Shown here piece by piece: positions 53,129 through 61,674 of a stretch of DNA of 64,000 nucleotides. Below the pieces are notes generated by a model, which ran no database searches, had not been told where the DNA came from, and saw only the letters and a list, made by a program, of their open reading frames with translations. Both the position numbers and the translations under genes were made by a program. This stretch comes from Adlercreutzia sp910585575 (lineage in GTDB: Bacteria > Actinomycetota > Coriobacteriia > Coriobacteriales > Eggerthellaceae). The DNA lies in the NCBI RefSeq assembly GCF_951801035.1, contig NZ_CATOKT010000001.1; one strand, 5' to 3'. How positions within the stretch are numbered: position 1 is the stretch's first letter; each line of letters opens with the position of its first letter.

Positions 53129-53986
53129 TTAGTCCAGCAGCGCCGTCACCTTGCCCAGCAGGGGCTCGAAGGAAACGCCGCGGGCCTCGAAGTCGGGCTG
53201 CTTGGCAGATACCAGCATGGCGTCGGCCGTGAAGTCGGCAGCGAAGGCCGTGGCCTCGGCCAGGCTCGAGCCGGTCATGACGGCGCCCAGCAGCGTGCTG
53301 GCGAACACGTCACCGGTGCCGTGGAGCATGTAGGGCAGCTTGGCGTTCGTGGTCTCGGTGAACTCTACCGAGTCGCCCCACACGTAGTTGTGAATGAGGC
53401 CGTCGCCGTGCTCGATGCCCTTGAGCACCACGTTCTTCGCGCCGCGCTCGCGCAGCTCCAGAATCATGGCGCGCACCGTTTCCTCGTCCACGTCGCAGCC
53501 CTGCCACTCGCGACCGAGGATAATGGCTGCCTCGGTAAGGTTCGGCGTCAGAATGTCGGCGCCGTTGGCCAGGGTGCCCATGGCCTCCACCAGCTCCGGC
53601 GTGTAGGTGGGGTACACCTTGCCGTGATCGGCCATCACCGGATCCACCACGCGCAGGGCCTTGGGGTAGCGCTCCCACACCTGTTTGATGATGTCCACCT
53701 GCTTGGGCGCACCCAAAAAGCCCGAGTACACCGCATCCAAGTCGACGCCAATGCCCTGCCAGGCCGCCAGGTAATCCTCCAGGATGTCCGTGGTGTCGTG
53801 CATGTACCAGCCCGGAAAGGCCGTGTGGCTGGAGAACAGCCCCGTGGGCACGGGGCACACGTCGCACCCGGCCGCCGAGAGCACCGGAATGGCCACGCCG
53901 AGCGAGCACTTGCCGTAGCCGCACAGGTCGTGAATGGCCGCCACGCGGGGAATGTAGGCATCTTCGCGTTCGTAAAGATTCGCCAT
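53129..53986 (-). CDS. pdxY: Pyridoxal/pyridoxamine kinase (PfkB/ThiD-type)
   Basis: 285 residues from the ATG after AAGGAGCC. Motifs: IHDLCGYGKCSLGVAIPVLSA near the N-terminus, VDPVMADHGKVYP (phosphate and metal region), TPNLTEAAIILG, and the C-terminal anion-hole loop HGTGDVFASTLLGAVMTG with catalytic Asp. This is the pyridoxal kinase family, which phosphorylates pyridoxal, pyridoxine or pyridoxamine in the B6 salvage pathway. Length is normal. Confidence 0.9.
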   Translation of the reverse strand: MANLYEREDAYIPRVAAIHDLCGYGKCSLGVAIPVLSAAGCDVCPVPTGLFSSHTAFPGWYMHDTTDILEDYLAAWQGIGVDLDAVYSGFLGAPKQVDIIKQVWERYPKALRVVDPVMADHGKVYPTYTPELVEAMGTLANGADILTPNLTEAAIILGREWQGCDVDEETVRAMILELRERGAKNVVLKGIEHGDGLIHNYVWGDSVEFTETTNAKLPYMLHGTGDVFASTLLGAVMTGSSLAEATAFAADFTADAMLVSAKQPDFEARGVSFEPLLGKVTALLD

Positions 53987-54473
53987 GAAGGCTCCTTCCA
54001 TGAGGGGCGGGAGTGCCTGCCGACCAGCGCTTAAGCTCGCCCAAGGGCGAGCGCGGGGCAACGTGCTCCGAAGTCCGCGTCGAGGTTCAAATGGCGCAAC
54101 TCCCACCACTTTCGTCCGCGCTCGATTCTACTCGTCTTGCCGCCGCACGGCCCTACATTTTTCCGATAGCCCCTAAGAGCTGCTCGATTGGCTGAGAAAG
54201 CACGGTTTTGGAACGAGACTACCGCGAAAACAAGCTTCTCGTCTCTCAATTGGCTTCAGAAGCACGGTTTTGGAACGTCTCTTGACGCTCAGCGTTCCAA
54301 AACCGATCATTCGCAGCCAATCCAAGCCTTTACTACGCGAAAAGCAACCGCTGCCGTTCCAAAACCGTGCTTCTGAAGCCACAAATCCGCCCACAATCCG
54401 GTGACGCTTTCGGTCATGAAAAGGCCGCGCCCGTCAGAAAACCCTAGGATGAAAGCGAAAGGAGGCAGAAGCC
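53987..54473. other. Intergenic region with a four-copy repeat element
   Basis: 487 bases without a convincing gene. Four copies of an approximately 28-base sequence lie between 54188 and 54382, described separately. The rest contains the promoter of the downstream gene. Confidence 0.6.
54188..54382. repeat. Four-copy dispersed repeat (two direct, two inverted)
   Basis: Core (cacggttttggaacg or variant) in plus orientation at about 54188-54215 and 54250-54277, and in inverse orientation at about 54292-54319 and 54355-54382. Copies 2 and 4 (54251-54277 and 54355-54381) are a perfect 27-bp inverted pair; copies 1 and 3 diverge from these and from each other. The pair 2/4 can form a large cruciform, with copy 3 inside its loop. 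Confidence 0.75.
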
Positions 54474-55433
54474 GTGAGCCTATTCCTCGAACCCTTGGAC
54501 GATCCCTATGGCTACGACGCCTATCGCCTGCTGCGCTCGAAAGTGGTGCCCGCAGGTTTGGCCACCATTGTGCTGGGCATGGCCCTGGGCTCGTTTTCCC
54601 TGTGGCTGCCGCCCCTGCGCAACGAGGACGCCCACGCCATCGCCACCGAGCTTACTGACTTTCTGGGCATGGTGTCGGGCGGCGCGCTCAATATCGGCTT
54701 CGCCGACAACAACGCCACCATCTCTCTGGTGGTCATGATCTTCATCATCATCGGCTTCGCCCTGCTGGGCTATGCGCGCAACAACCGGAAGAACTACATG
54801 ACCGCCTATCCGCGCATCACCAACTTCTACACTCCCTCGCAAAAGGCCGAGGCCCTAAAGGTGCGCCGCCGCTGGCTCTTAGCGGGAGTCACCGGTCTGG
54901 CACTGTCGGCCGGCCTGGGAGGCGCCGTAGCCGCAGCCGAGGCACCCTTGGGGCTCGACCTTACCACCCATCGCGGCTCAGCCATCCCCGTGGGCCTGTT
55001 CCTGCTCGGCGCCGCCCCCAGCCTGTGGATGATTGCCCACGGCATCATCGTCGGCGACCGTGTGGACATCTTCGAGTACAACTACCAGGCCTTAAGCCTA
55101 ACGAACCGCTACGATATCCGCGTAAACCAGACTGGCGCCCGCCAACGCGTCATGCTGGGCGAGCAGCGCATTGCCTCCCGCTTCCGCGTGGTCAACCGCT
55201 GCATTCTGGGCGTGGGCATCTTCCTTACCATCATGCTCTGGGCCGTGCCGTCGCTGCACACGAACTTCGCCCCCGTACCTCTTCTGGCGGCTTGCGTCCT
55301 CTGGTACGTCGTCTACAAAGTAGGCGAGCAGCTGGCAAAGCACCGCTACGAAGCCCCCGACCCCGACACCGACGAAGTAGAAGAAAGCGCCGCCCTAGCC
55401 AAGCAGCAGAAGCCGCCGAAGTTCAGGGCCTGA
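54474..55433 (+). CDS. Membrane protein of unknown function, 319 residues
   Basis: GTG start after GGAGG. About five or six membrane helices: VVPAGLATIVLGMALGSFSLW, ATISLVVMIFIIIGFALLGYA, WLLAGVTGLALSAGLGGAVA, SAIPVGLFLLGAAPSLWMIA, RCILGVGIFLTIMLWAVPSL and a last short helix near VPLLAACVLWYVVYKVG. Polar loops contain IFEYNYQALSLTNRYDIRVN, and the end is charged and disordered. No family recognised; the layout resembles a transporter-associated or envelope stress protein. Confidence 0.78.
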   Translation: MSLFLEPLDDPYGYDAYRLLRSKVVPAGLATIVLGMALGSFSLWLPPLRNEDAHAIATELTDFLGMVSGGALNIGFADNNATISLVVMIFIIIGFALLGYARNNRKNYMTAYPRITNFYTPSQKAEALKVRRRWLLAGVTGLALSAGLGGAVAAAEAPLGLDLTTHRGSAIPVGLFLLGAAPSLWMIAHGIIVGDRVDIFEYNYQALSLTNRYDIRVNQTGARQRVMLGEQRIASRFRVVNRCILGVGIFLTIMLWAVPSLHTNFAPVPLLAACVLWYVVYKVGEQLAKHRYEAPDPDTDEVEESAALAKQQKPPKFRA

Positions 55434-55516
55434 TGGAGAGAGGCTACGAGACAGAGCGCTGGAGCCGTCCGAGGCTACCTCCTAACGCCAACTTCGAGAC
55501 CGACCAGAGAAACGCA

Positions 55517-55672
55517 GCGCGGAAGGGCGGCGGACTCGTCGGCCAGGCTCTCTGAACGCCAAAAAATAAGGCGACCAAAGGTCGCCAAGTAAAAGCATGA
55601 AGGAGCGCAGCGCACGAGCGAAGCGAGCAGCGGAGCGGGTGGGCAGACGACGAGTCCGCCGCCCTTCCGCGC
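55517..55672. repeat. 25-bp perfect inverted repeat around a small hairpin
   Basis: Arms at 55517-55541 and 55648-55672 are exact inverse complements, 106 bases apart. Inside is a second hairpin ggcgacc-aaa-ggtcgcc (55570-55586) and an Arg/Ser-codon-like GC-rich stretch (gagcgaagcgagcagcgg). Between the two flanking genes it could be a mobile repeat or structured RNA; the arms lie outside both coding regions. Confidence 0.6.
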
Positions 55673-55689
55673 GGACGACCCAACCCGGC

Positions 55690-56751
55690 TTACCGATTCT
55701 CAATAGACCCGATATTCTTAAGCGCGATCTCAATGCGCCCGTCAGGCGTGCTAAAGAACTCAATGAACTCGGCGTTTTCGCCATACTCAGCCGGGAAGGT
55801 CAGCTCAATGCCCGTGTCGGTGCGAATCTTGTGGGTGCGCGTAACGCGCTTGGCCACCGCCTTCTCCACCACCACGCGCTCCGGCAGCACCCCCTCATCC
55901 ACCGCACGGTCGAAGCGCTCCGCCACCTGGGGCGCGTCGGCGAACACCTCGCGGCCCAGCTCGTGGGCGTCCACCTCATCGGATTCCTCGGCACGCTCGG
56001 CCACGTAGGCCTTGGCCCGCGACAGCGCCACCGCCGTGTTGGCGCCGTACTCTTCCGCCATTTCCTCCACCACCGTGGTCACGGCCTCCAGCACCTCTTT
56101 AGAGGACGCTTCCATGGAGCACTGCAGCAAGCCATCGGGGATGATCCAGCGCTTCTCGCCGGCAATCTCGCGCTCCTTGTCTACGAACCACACCTCCATG
56201 CCATCAGCGGCAATAAGGGCAAAAGACGCCACCTTCTGCGAAGGGTTCGGCAGGATGGCGTGATGGCGCGCAATGGTGGTGGCCGTGTCGCCGAAGTCGT
56301 TGGAGCCCACCTCGTGCATATAGGCCTGACGCGCCTCCAGCAAAATAATGGCGAAGTAGCGCGGTCCAGCGGCTTTGTAGGCGGCCTCGGCCTCCTCGTC
56401 GGTCATCTCGCGCACCGTCTCATCAAGATCGCCCTCGAAGTCCACCACCAGCACGTCGGTGGAAGGCGTCTTCTCCATGCGACCCAGCTCGCCGGCCACG
56501 AACTCGGCGATCTGCTGGGAAAGCCCCACGAAATCGCGCTCACCGCGGAAGTAGCTGCGCAGCTCTTCGGCAAACAGGCTATCGGCGGCAAACTGCCCGC
56601 GTTTGCTGTCCAGGTTGTTGAGCGTGCGTCGCGCCTGGGACGTCACGTAGCGTTTCGCCACCTTGTTGGAAAAGTCCATTGGCACCTGGGCGTATACGTT
56701 CACGCAGGACACAAAATCGAGCACATGCAGAATAGCCTGATTGATTTTCAC
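55690..56751 (-). CDS. Nucleoid-associated protein (NdpA/YejK-like)
   Basis: 353 residues from the GTG after GCGAAAGG (SD AAAGG, 6 bases); the longer open frame overlaps the upstream hydrolase gene. The N-terminus VKINQAILHVLDFVS matches how YejK-type proteins start, and segments such as RYFAIILLEARQAYMHE and VASFALIAADGMEVWFVD fit the family. Such proteins bind DNA and are found in nucleoids. It lies between the membrane protein and the GH25 gene on the minus strand. Confidence 0.75.
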   Translation of the reverse strand: MKINQAILHVLDFVSCVNVYAQVPMDFSNKVAKRYVTSQARRTLNNLDSKRGQFAADSLFAEELRSYFRGERDFVGLSQQIAEFVAGELGRMEKTPSTDVLVVDFEGDLDETVREMTDEEAEAAYKAAGPRYFAIILLEARQAYMHEVGSNDFGDTATTIARHHAILPNPSQKVASFALIAADGMEVWFVDKEREIAGEKRWIIPDGLLQCSMEASSKEVLEAVTTVVEEMAEEYGANTAVALSRAKAYVAERAEESDEVDAHELGREVFADAPQVAERFDRAVDEGVLPERVVVEKAVAKRVTRTHKIRTDTGIELTFPAEYGENAEFIEFFSTPDGRIEIALKNIGSIENR

Positions 56752-56827
56752 GGGAAGCCTTTCGCTACGAGCAAGCATTTTTCGGAAGCGTATTATACCG
56801 AAAGCCCGCGCGAAAACCCCAAGCCTC

Positions 56828-57667
56828 CTACTTCGCTTCGAGCCAGAGATTGAGGTCCACGGGGGTGTCGATGCCGGCGACGGTGCCGGCGTTGGTGTAC
56901 TGCCACAGCACGTAATCCATCTGGGCCGTGGGATTGGGCACGTCGTACTCCGCCAGCCACACGGGATAGGCAACGCGGGCCTCGGGGGTAAGGAGCAGCA
57001 GATCTTTTTGATTGCCGTAGAGCAAGGGCTGGTAACCCGCCTTGGCCACCTCTTCGCAAAACGCCAGCGCGTTGGCGGTGAACTGATCGCGTGAAAGATC
57101 GTTGGCGCGGGCGCCCTCGATTTCCACCGGCTCGTGGTCGTAGGCCAAGGCGGTGAAATGGGCGCCGTTGACCTCGGCGGCACGCAGCTGTTCGATGGCG
57201 AAGGCGGCCTCTTCGCGCGCTTCGTCCTCATTGATGGACTGGGAGAAGAAGTAGGCGCTAGCCTCGATGCCGGCCGCGGTCACGTTGGCGGCGTTGTACT
57301 CGAAATACTCGTCGATACCCAGCACGCCCTCGGTGGCGCCGCGGTTGCCCACGCGCACGAAGGCGAACTGCACCCCGGCCTGGGCCACGGCAGCCCAGTC
57401 GATGAAGCCCTGGTGCTCGGACACGTCGATGCCCCAGCGCGAGCGCAGCTGGTCGCCCTCGTAGTACGCCAGCTTGTCGCCATCGCGCACCAGGCCCTCC
57501 CAGTTATAGGGGCACACATAGGGCTCGGGCTCCGGCGCGGATTCCTGTTGGGTTTCTGAAGCGCAACCAACCAGCGAAGATGCAGAACCGCAAGCCAGAG
57601 CTGCCGCGGCGCACGCCCCCGCGGCCACAAACGAGCGACGGGTCAGAAGAGGCGAATGAGCAGTCAC
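56828..57667 (-). CDS. GH25 muramidase (lysozyme-like), exported
   Basis: 279 residues from a GTG after AGGAGG; the frame is open upstream. A Tat-like/lipoprotein signal (SPLLTRRSFVAAGA, later SSLVGCAS) is followed by an acidic linker and a GH25 domain: WGIDVSEHQGFIDWAAV, FVRVGNRGATEGVLG, AYDHEPVEIEG (catalytic Asp/Glu) and YPVWLAEYDVPNP, YVLWQYTNAGTV. GH25 enzymes cleave peptidoglycan glycan strands. It likely acts on the wall from outside; the combined Arg-Arg and Cys signals suggest a Tat-routed lipoprotein. Confidence 0.86.
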   Translation of the reverse strand: MTAHSPLLTRRSFVAAGACAAAALACGSASSLVGCASETQQESAPEPEPYVCPYNWEGLVRDGDKLAYYEGDQLRSRWGIDVSEHQGFIDWAAVAQAGVQFAFVRVGNRGATEGVLGIDEYFEYNAANVTAAGIEASAYFFSQSINEDEAREEAAFAIEQLRAAEVNGAHFTALAYDHEPVEIEGARANDLSRDQFTANALAFCEEVAKAGYQPLLYGNQKDLLLLTPEARVAYPVWLAEYDVPNPTAQMDYVLWQYTNAGTVAGIDTPVDLNLWLEAK

Positions 57668-57826
57668 GAAGTTCCTCCTGGGCAAGCTGAGCATCCTGGC
57701 ATTCTCGCCAAGACTCAGCGGGGCCTTGGCGTTCCTTATTGTATAGGAGCGTGTTTTTCTGCATCGAATCTGCCGCAAACTGGCAGAAAACCGAGAAGTA
57801 GGCGGCGCGCGGTCCTCGACGAAACG

Positions 57827-59413
57827 CTAGACCTCGTCGGAGTTCACCATGTCGATGACCTCCTGCTTGGAGTTGACCCCCAGCTTTTGGTACACCTTGC
57901 GCACGTGGGACTTCACCGTATTCTCGGAAATGCACAGGTGGTCGGCCATGTACTGCGTGTTGCGCCCCTGGGCCAAGCAACGCAGCACGTCGGTCTCGCG
58001 CGGGGTGAGCCGCGCCTCGGCGGCCAGACGGTCGCAGGCCCGCTGCGCGCGATCCTCCACCACCGGGGCCTGACCGGTGCCGGCGCCCCCGCCCACACTC
58101 GCGCCCGAAGGCGTGCCAACAGCCGCGCCCAGCGCTGCGCCCGCACCCGCTCGTGCGCTGCCAGCATCTTCGCCCACACCCTCCTGACCGGCCCCCTCGC
58201 CCACCGACAGCGTGCCCATGCGGCGATCCTTCATCACCAGCAGCACCACCATGCTGCACAGGTACACCACAATAAGCGCCAGCACCAGCAGCGTCACAAT
58301 TTCAGTGCCGATGTGGGTGGCGAAGAAGAACCCCGCGCCCACGCCCGCCAGCGAAGCAAGCCCGATCAGGGCTTCGCACAGGCCGAACAGTAGAAACGCC
58401 GACATGTCGGTTTTGCGCACGGCGTCGGCAATCATGCACCACGAAATGATGTCGGCAATGAGCCAGCCCATGGCCACCATCGAGTTGGCCACCCCGCCGC
58501 CTCCGTTCCACAAAAACGCCAGCAGCAGAAAACCGCCCGTGGAAACGGGCAGCGCAATGCGGTAGGCCGCGCCCACATCCATGGCCCGCGACGAGAACAG
58601 CGCGGGCACCAGCAGAAGCAGCACCATCAGCAACGTGACGGCGGTGGAAGTGAACTGGGCCGATTCCGCCCCCGTCGATTGTTGGCCCGACACCAGCAAG
58701 GTGAAACTGCTGAGGAACGCGAACAGCGCCGTCAGCACCACGGGGCGCCACAGGGCTCCCGCCGCCCGCGCCGCCAGCCCGCGGACCGGGCGCTGATAGT
58801 CGGCCTTGGTCTGCGCCAGACTGCGCTGCAAGCATAACGGCATCACCCCGAAGCCTAGCCACGCCAGCACCATCAGCGCCACTGCCGGCAATGCCATCAT
58901 GGCACCATAGGCCACCAGGGCCGCCACGTAGGAAAGCAGCACGAACAAGTAAGTAGTGCGCACCGAAAGCGTGCTGCAGAAACGCCCCCACAGCAACAGC
59001 AGCAGGCTGTCCCCCATGCCCAGCAGCACGGCGGCCAGCCCCAGCAGCGCCGCGCTTTCCGCCGAGCCGAATGCGAAGAACGGCAGGCGCAGCACGGCCG
59101 TGGACAAGGTGACGCCCAAAATAAGCAGCAACGCGGCTACCACGGCCAGAAAAACCGGCGGCACCGAGCGCGTGCGTCGCAGTGAGGCTACGGCCCCGCC
59201 CAAGAATCCCACCGATTTCGCCAGCAGAAACGCGGCAAGGAACAGCGCCCCTACCTCGGTGGGCAGCCCGGCCTCTCCGATAAGGGGCAGTGCATCGTGG
59301 AAGTAAACGAAGCTGAAGGCAACGTACAGCGCGTACCCGCCGTGATACCAGCGGGCCTTCGCGCGCATCCCCTCCAATGATGCGCGAGCATTTTCGATGA
59401 AGCTTTTTCCCAT
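57827..59413 (-). CDS. LuxR-type regulator with multi-TM membrane N-terminus
   Basis: About 528 residues from the ATG of MGKSFIENAR (weak ribosome site GGGG). About 12 helices span residues 30-410, a Gly/Ala-rich linker follows, then a LuxR HTH (LTPRETDVLRCLAQGRNTQY, NTVKSHVRKVYQKLGV). It is divergent from the third Tat FAD reductase, with a perfect 15-base palindrome 35 bases upstream of its start. It is the likely regulator of that reductase. Confidence 0.88.
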   Translation of the reverse strand: MGKSFIENARASLEGMRAKARWYHGGYALYVAFSFVYFHDALPLIGEAGLPTEVGALFLAAFLLAKSVGFLGGAVASLRRTRSVPPVFLAVVAALLLILGVTLSTAVLRLPFFAFGSAESAALLGLAAVLLGMGDSLLLLLWGRFCSTLSVRTTYLFVLLSYVAALVAYGAMMALPAVALMVLAWLGFGVMPLCLQRSLAQTKADYQRPVRGLAARAAGALWRPVVLTALFAFLSSFTLLVSGQQSTGAESAQFTSTAVTLLMVLLLLVPALFSSRAMDVGAAYRIALPVSTGGFLLLAFLWNGGGGVANSMVAMGWLIADIISWCMIADAVRKTDMSAFLLFGLCEALIGLASLAGVGAGFFFATHIGTEIVTLLVLALIVVYLCSMVVLLVMKDRRMGTLSVGEGAGQEGVGEDAGSARAGAGAALGAAVGTPSGASVGGGAGTGQAPVVEDRAQRACDRLAAEARLTPRETDVLRCLAQGRNTQYMADHLCISENTVKSHVRKVYQKLGVNSKQEVIDMVNSDEV

Positions 59414-59714
59414 AGCCCCAGTATAAGGCCTTGATGACATTTCGCACCACCCGTCACGGGTGAGAGGTGACAGGCCTCCCTATCGGTCAATTTCATTACT
59501 GGCGGGTGTCGTGCGAGCGGCGCGCTCTCCGTACCATAGCAAACGCATTGCAGCGAAGCCGCTTCAGGACAGCCCTGAAGCCTTCGTAACACCCGAGGGG
59601 CTTGCCACCTTTTCGTCGGCGAGCAGCCCCTCAATTCGCCAGCAATGCCGATGTGCACGACCCGCGCATCGTTCGGGAGTGAGCGCTCAAGCGCTCGAAG
59701 AAAGGGGAGAACCT
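59414..59714. promoter_or_regulatory. Divergent promoter region with a 15-base palindrome
   Basis: 301 bases. A perfect palindrome cacccgt-c-acgggtg lies at 59448-59462, with the extra flanking cacc/ggtg pair at 59445-59448 and 59466-59469. A candidate LuxR operator. No gene is seen. Confidence 0.45.
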
Positions 59715-61457
59715 ATGACACGCGAATCTATGAGCCGCCGTTCGTTCCTGGGCCTGGGTGCCCTGGCCGCCGCCGGCGTCGGCGCTGCCGGCCTGGCTGG
59801 CTGCGCGCCGGCCGCCTCGGGCAACAGCGAGGCCGCCCTCAGCGAGACGGGCACGGAAGGCACCGCGGCCGCCAGCGGCCAGCCCGCCTTCATGACCGCG
59901 CCGGCCGTGCCCACCGACGTGGCCGACACGAAGGACTGCGACGTGCTGGTGCTGGGCCTGGGCCTGTCGGGCATCTGCGCCGCCCGTGCCGCCTCTGAGG
60001 CCGGCGTGAAGGTGATCGGTGTCGAGAAGCAGGAGCAGCTGGGCGTCATCGGCATGGCCGGCGACTTCGGCATCTACGGCTCGAAGATCCAGAAAGACTT
60101 GGGCATGGAGCTGGCCAGTAAGGGCGAGGTGGTCAACCAGCTGATGAAGGACATGACCTTCCGTCCCAACGCGCGCCTGCTGGGCTACTGGTACGACCAT
60201 TCCGGCGAGGACTTCGACTGGCTGGTGGAGGGCGCCGACTACGAGGTAGTGCCCACTTCCGCCACGCCGGCCAGCGGCGAGAAGGAATATGTGGTGCGCC
60301 CGAAGTGCTTCCCCGTGCTGGAGGGCTACGACCGCTCCACCGAGCTGTTCCCCTTCTTCAACGGCACCGTGACCACCGAGCCCAGCGTGGGCTGGTGCAT
60401 GGAATCGAGCCAGGCCCTGGCCGAGGGCAACGGCGCCGAGTTCCTGTTCGGCACCTTCGCCGAGCAGCTGATCAAGGACGACTCCGGCCGCGTGACCGGC
60501 GCCTACGTGCGCGACAAGAGCGGCACGTACACGCAGATCAACGCAAAGAACGGCGTTATCCTGTGCTGCGGCGACATCTCTGGCAACCCCGAGATGCTGA
60601 ACTACTACGTGCCGTGGGTGGAAAACATCGCGCCGTTCTACCCCAACATCGACGTTGAGGGCAACGTGGCCAACACCGGCGACGGCCACCGCATGGGCAT
60701 GTGGGCCGGCGGCCACATGGAGCTGGGCCCGCTGGCGCCCATGACGCACCACATGGGCGCTGCCCTGGGCGTGGACGCGTTCCTGCAGCTGAACGTGAAC
60801 GGCGAGCGCTTCATGAACGAGGACATCCCGGGCCAGAACATCCAGGACCAGCTGTCTCGCCAGCCCGAGGCGCGCTCGTGGCAGATCATCGACGCGAAGT
60901 GGCCCGAGCAGCTAGCCTGCCAGGGTACCGGCCACGGCTACGTGAACTACTACATCCCCGACGCCGAGGCCGATAAGTGGGCCGCCGTGGTGGGCGACGA
61001 CTTCAGCGCCAGCTTCAGCGGCTACACCACCGACAAGATGTTCCTGGACGCCATCACCCACCAGGCCGACACCATCGAGGAACTGGCCGAAAAGATGGGC
61101 GTGCCGGTGGAGACCATGGTGGCTTCGGTGGAGCGCTACAACGAGCTGGCGAAGAAGGGCGTGGACGAGGATTTCGGTAAGCGCGCCGACCGCATGTTCC
61201 CGCTGGAGAACCCGCCGTACTACGCCTGCGAGTTCGGCGACGCTGGCATGCTGGTGTGCATGGGCGGCCTCGATTGCGACCTCGACCTGCACGTGTTGAA
61301 CGACGAGATGCAGCCCATCCCCGGCCTGTACGTAGCCGGCAACAACATGGGCGGCCGCTACCTGGTGGAGTACCCCGTCACCGAGGCCGGCATCAGCCTG
61401 GCCACGGCCCTGGTGTTCGGCCGTTTGGCTGGCATGAACGCCGCTGCGGCGAAATAG
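59715..61457 (+). CDS. Tat-exported FAD-dependent reductase, lipoprotein-type
   Basis: 580 residues from the ATG after AAAGGGGAG. The N-terminus MSRRSFLGLGALAAAGVG is a twin-arginine signal ending in a lipobox (GLAGC). FAD site: DVLVLGLGLSGICAARAASEAG; later GVILCCGDISGNPEMLNYY and the C-terminal YVAGNNMGGRYLVEYP, consistent with the fumarate-reductase-like family. No heme CxxCH. The first glycine motif reads GLGLSG instead of the usual GAGxSG. It is one of three such enzymes in the window and pairs with the divergent LuxR gene. Confidence 0.9.
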   Translation: MTRESMSRRSFLGLGALAAAGVGAAGLAGCAPAASGNSEAALSETGTEGTAAASGQPAFMTAPAVPTDVADTKDCDVLVLGLGLSGICAARAASEAGVKVIGVEKQEQLGVIGMAGDFGIYGSKIQKDLGMELASKGEVVNQLMKDMTFRPNARLLGYWYDHSGEDFDWLVEGADYEVVPTSATPASGEKEYVVRPKCFPVLEGYDRSTELFPFFNGTVTTEPSVGWCMESSQALAEGNGAEFLFGTFAEQLIKDDSGRVTGAYVRDKSGTYTQINAKNGVILCCGDISGNPEMLNYYVPWVENIAPFYPNIDVEGNVANTGDGHRMGMWAGGHMELGPLAPMTHHMGAALGVDAFLQLNVNGERFMNEDIPGQNIQDQLSRQPEARSWQIIDAKWPEQLACQGTGHGYVNYYIPDAEADKWAAVVGDDFSASFSGYTTDKMFLDAITHQADTIEELAEKMGVPVETMVASVERYNELAKKGVDEDFGKRADRMFPLENPPYYACEFGDAGMLVCMGGLDCDLDLHVLNDEMQPIPGLYVAGNNMGGRYLVEYPVTEAGISLATALVFGRLAGMNAAAAK

Positions 61458-61556
61458 CCGCTGAGCGAGGAAGCCGGCCGCCCAGCACTACCTCTTGGGC
61501 GTGCAGCGATCATTGCGCGCCGGGCGGCTCCCTCGCTCTTTACGAAACCCTTCCCG

Positions 61557-61600
61557 AAAAAGCAGAAGTGCTCTTCCCTCCCTGGCGCTTCTGCTTTTGC
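61557..61600 (+). terminator. Hairpin after the third FAD reductase gene
   Basis: Arms aaaagcagaagtgc and gcgcttctgctttt-like with a loop of about 13 bases, 100 bases past the stop; T-run at the end. Confidence 0.65.
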
Positions 61601-61674
61601 TTTATGACCTGCGAAGGAGCGATGGCAGAGAGCAGCTCGCCGTTCCTTCTGCGAATCGCCAAAGCCAGCTCGTG

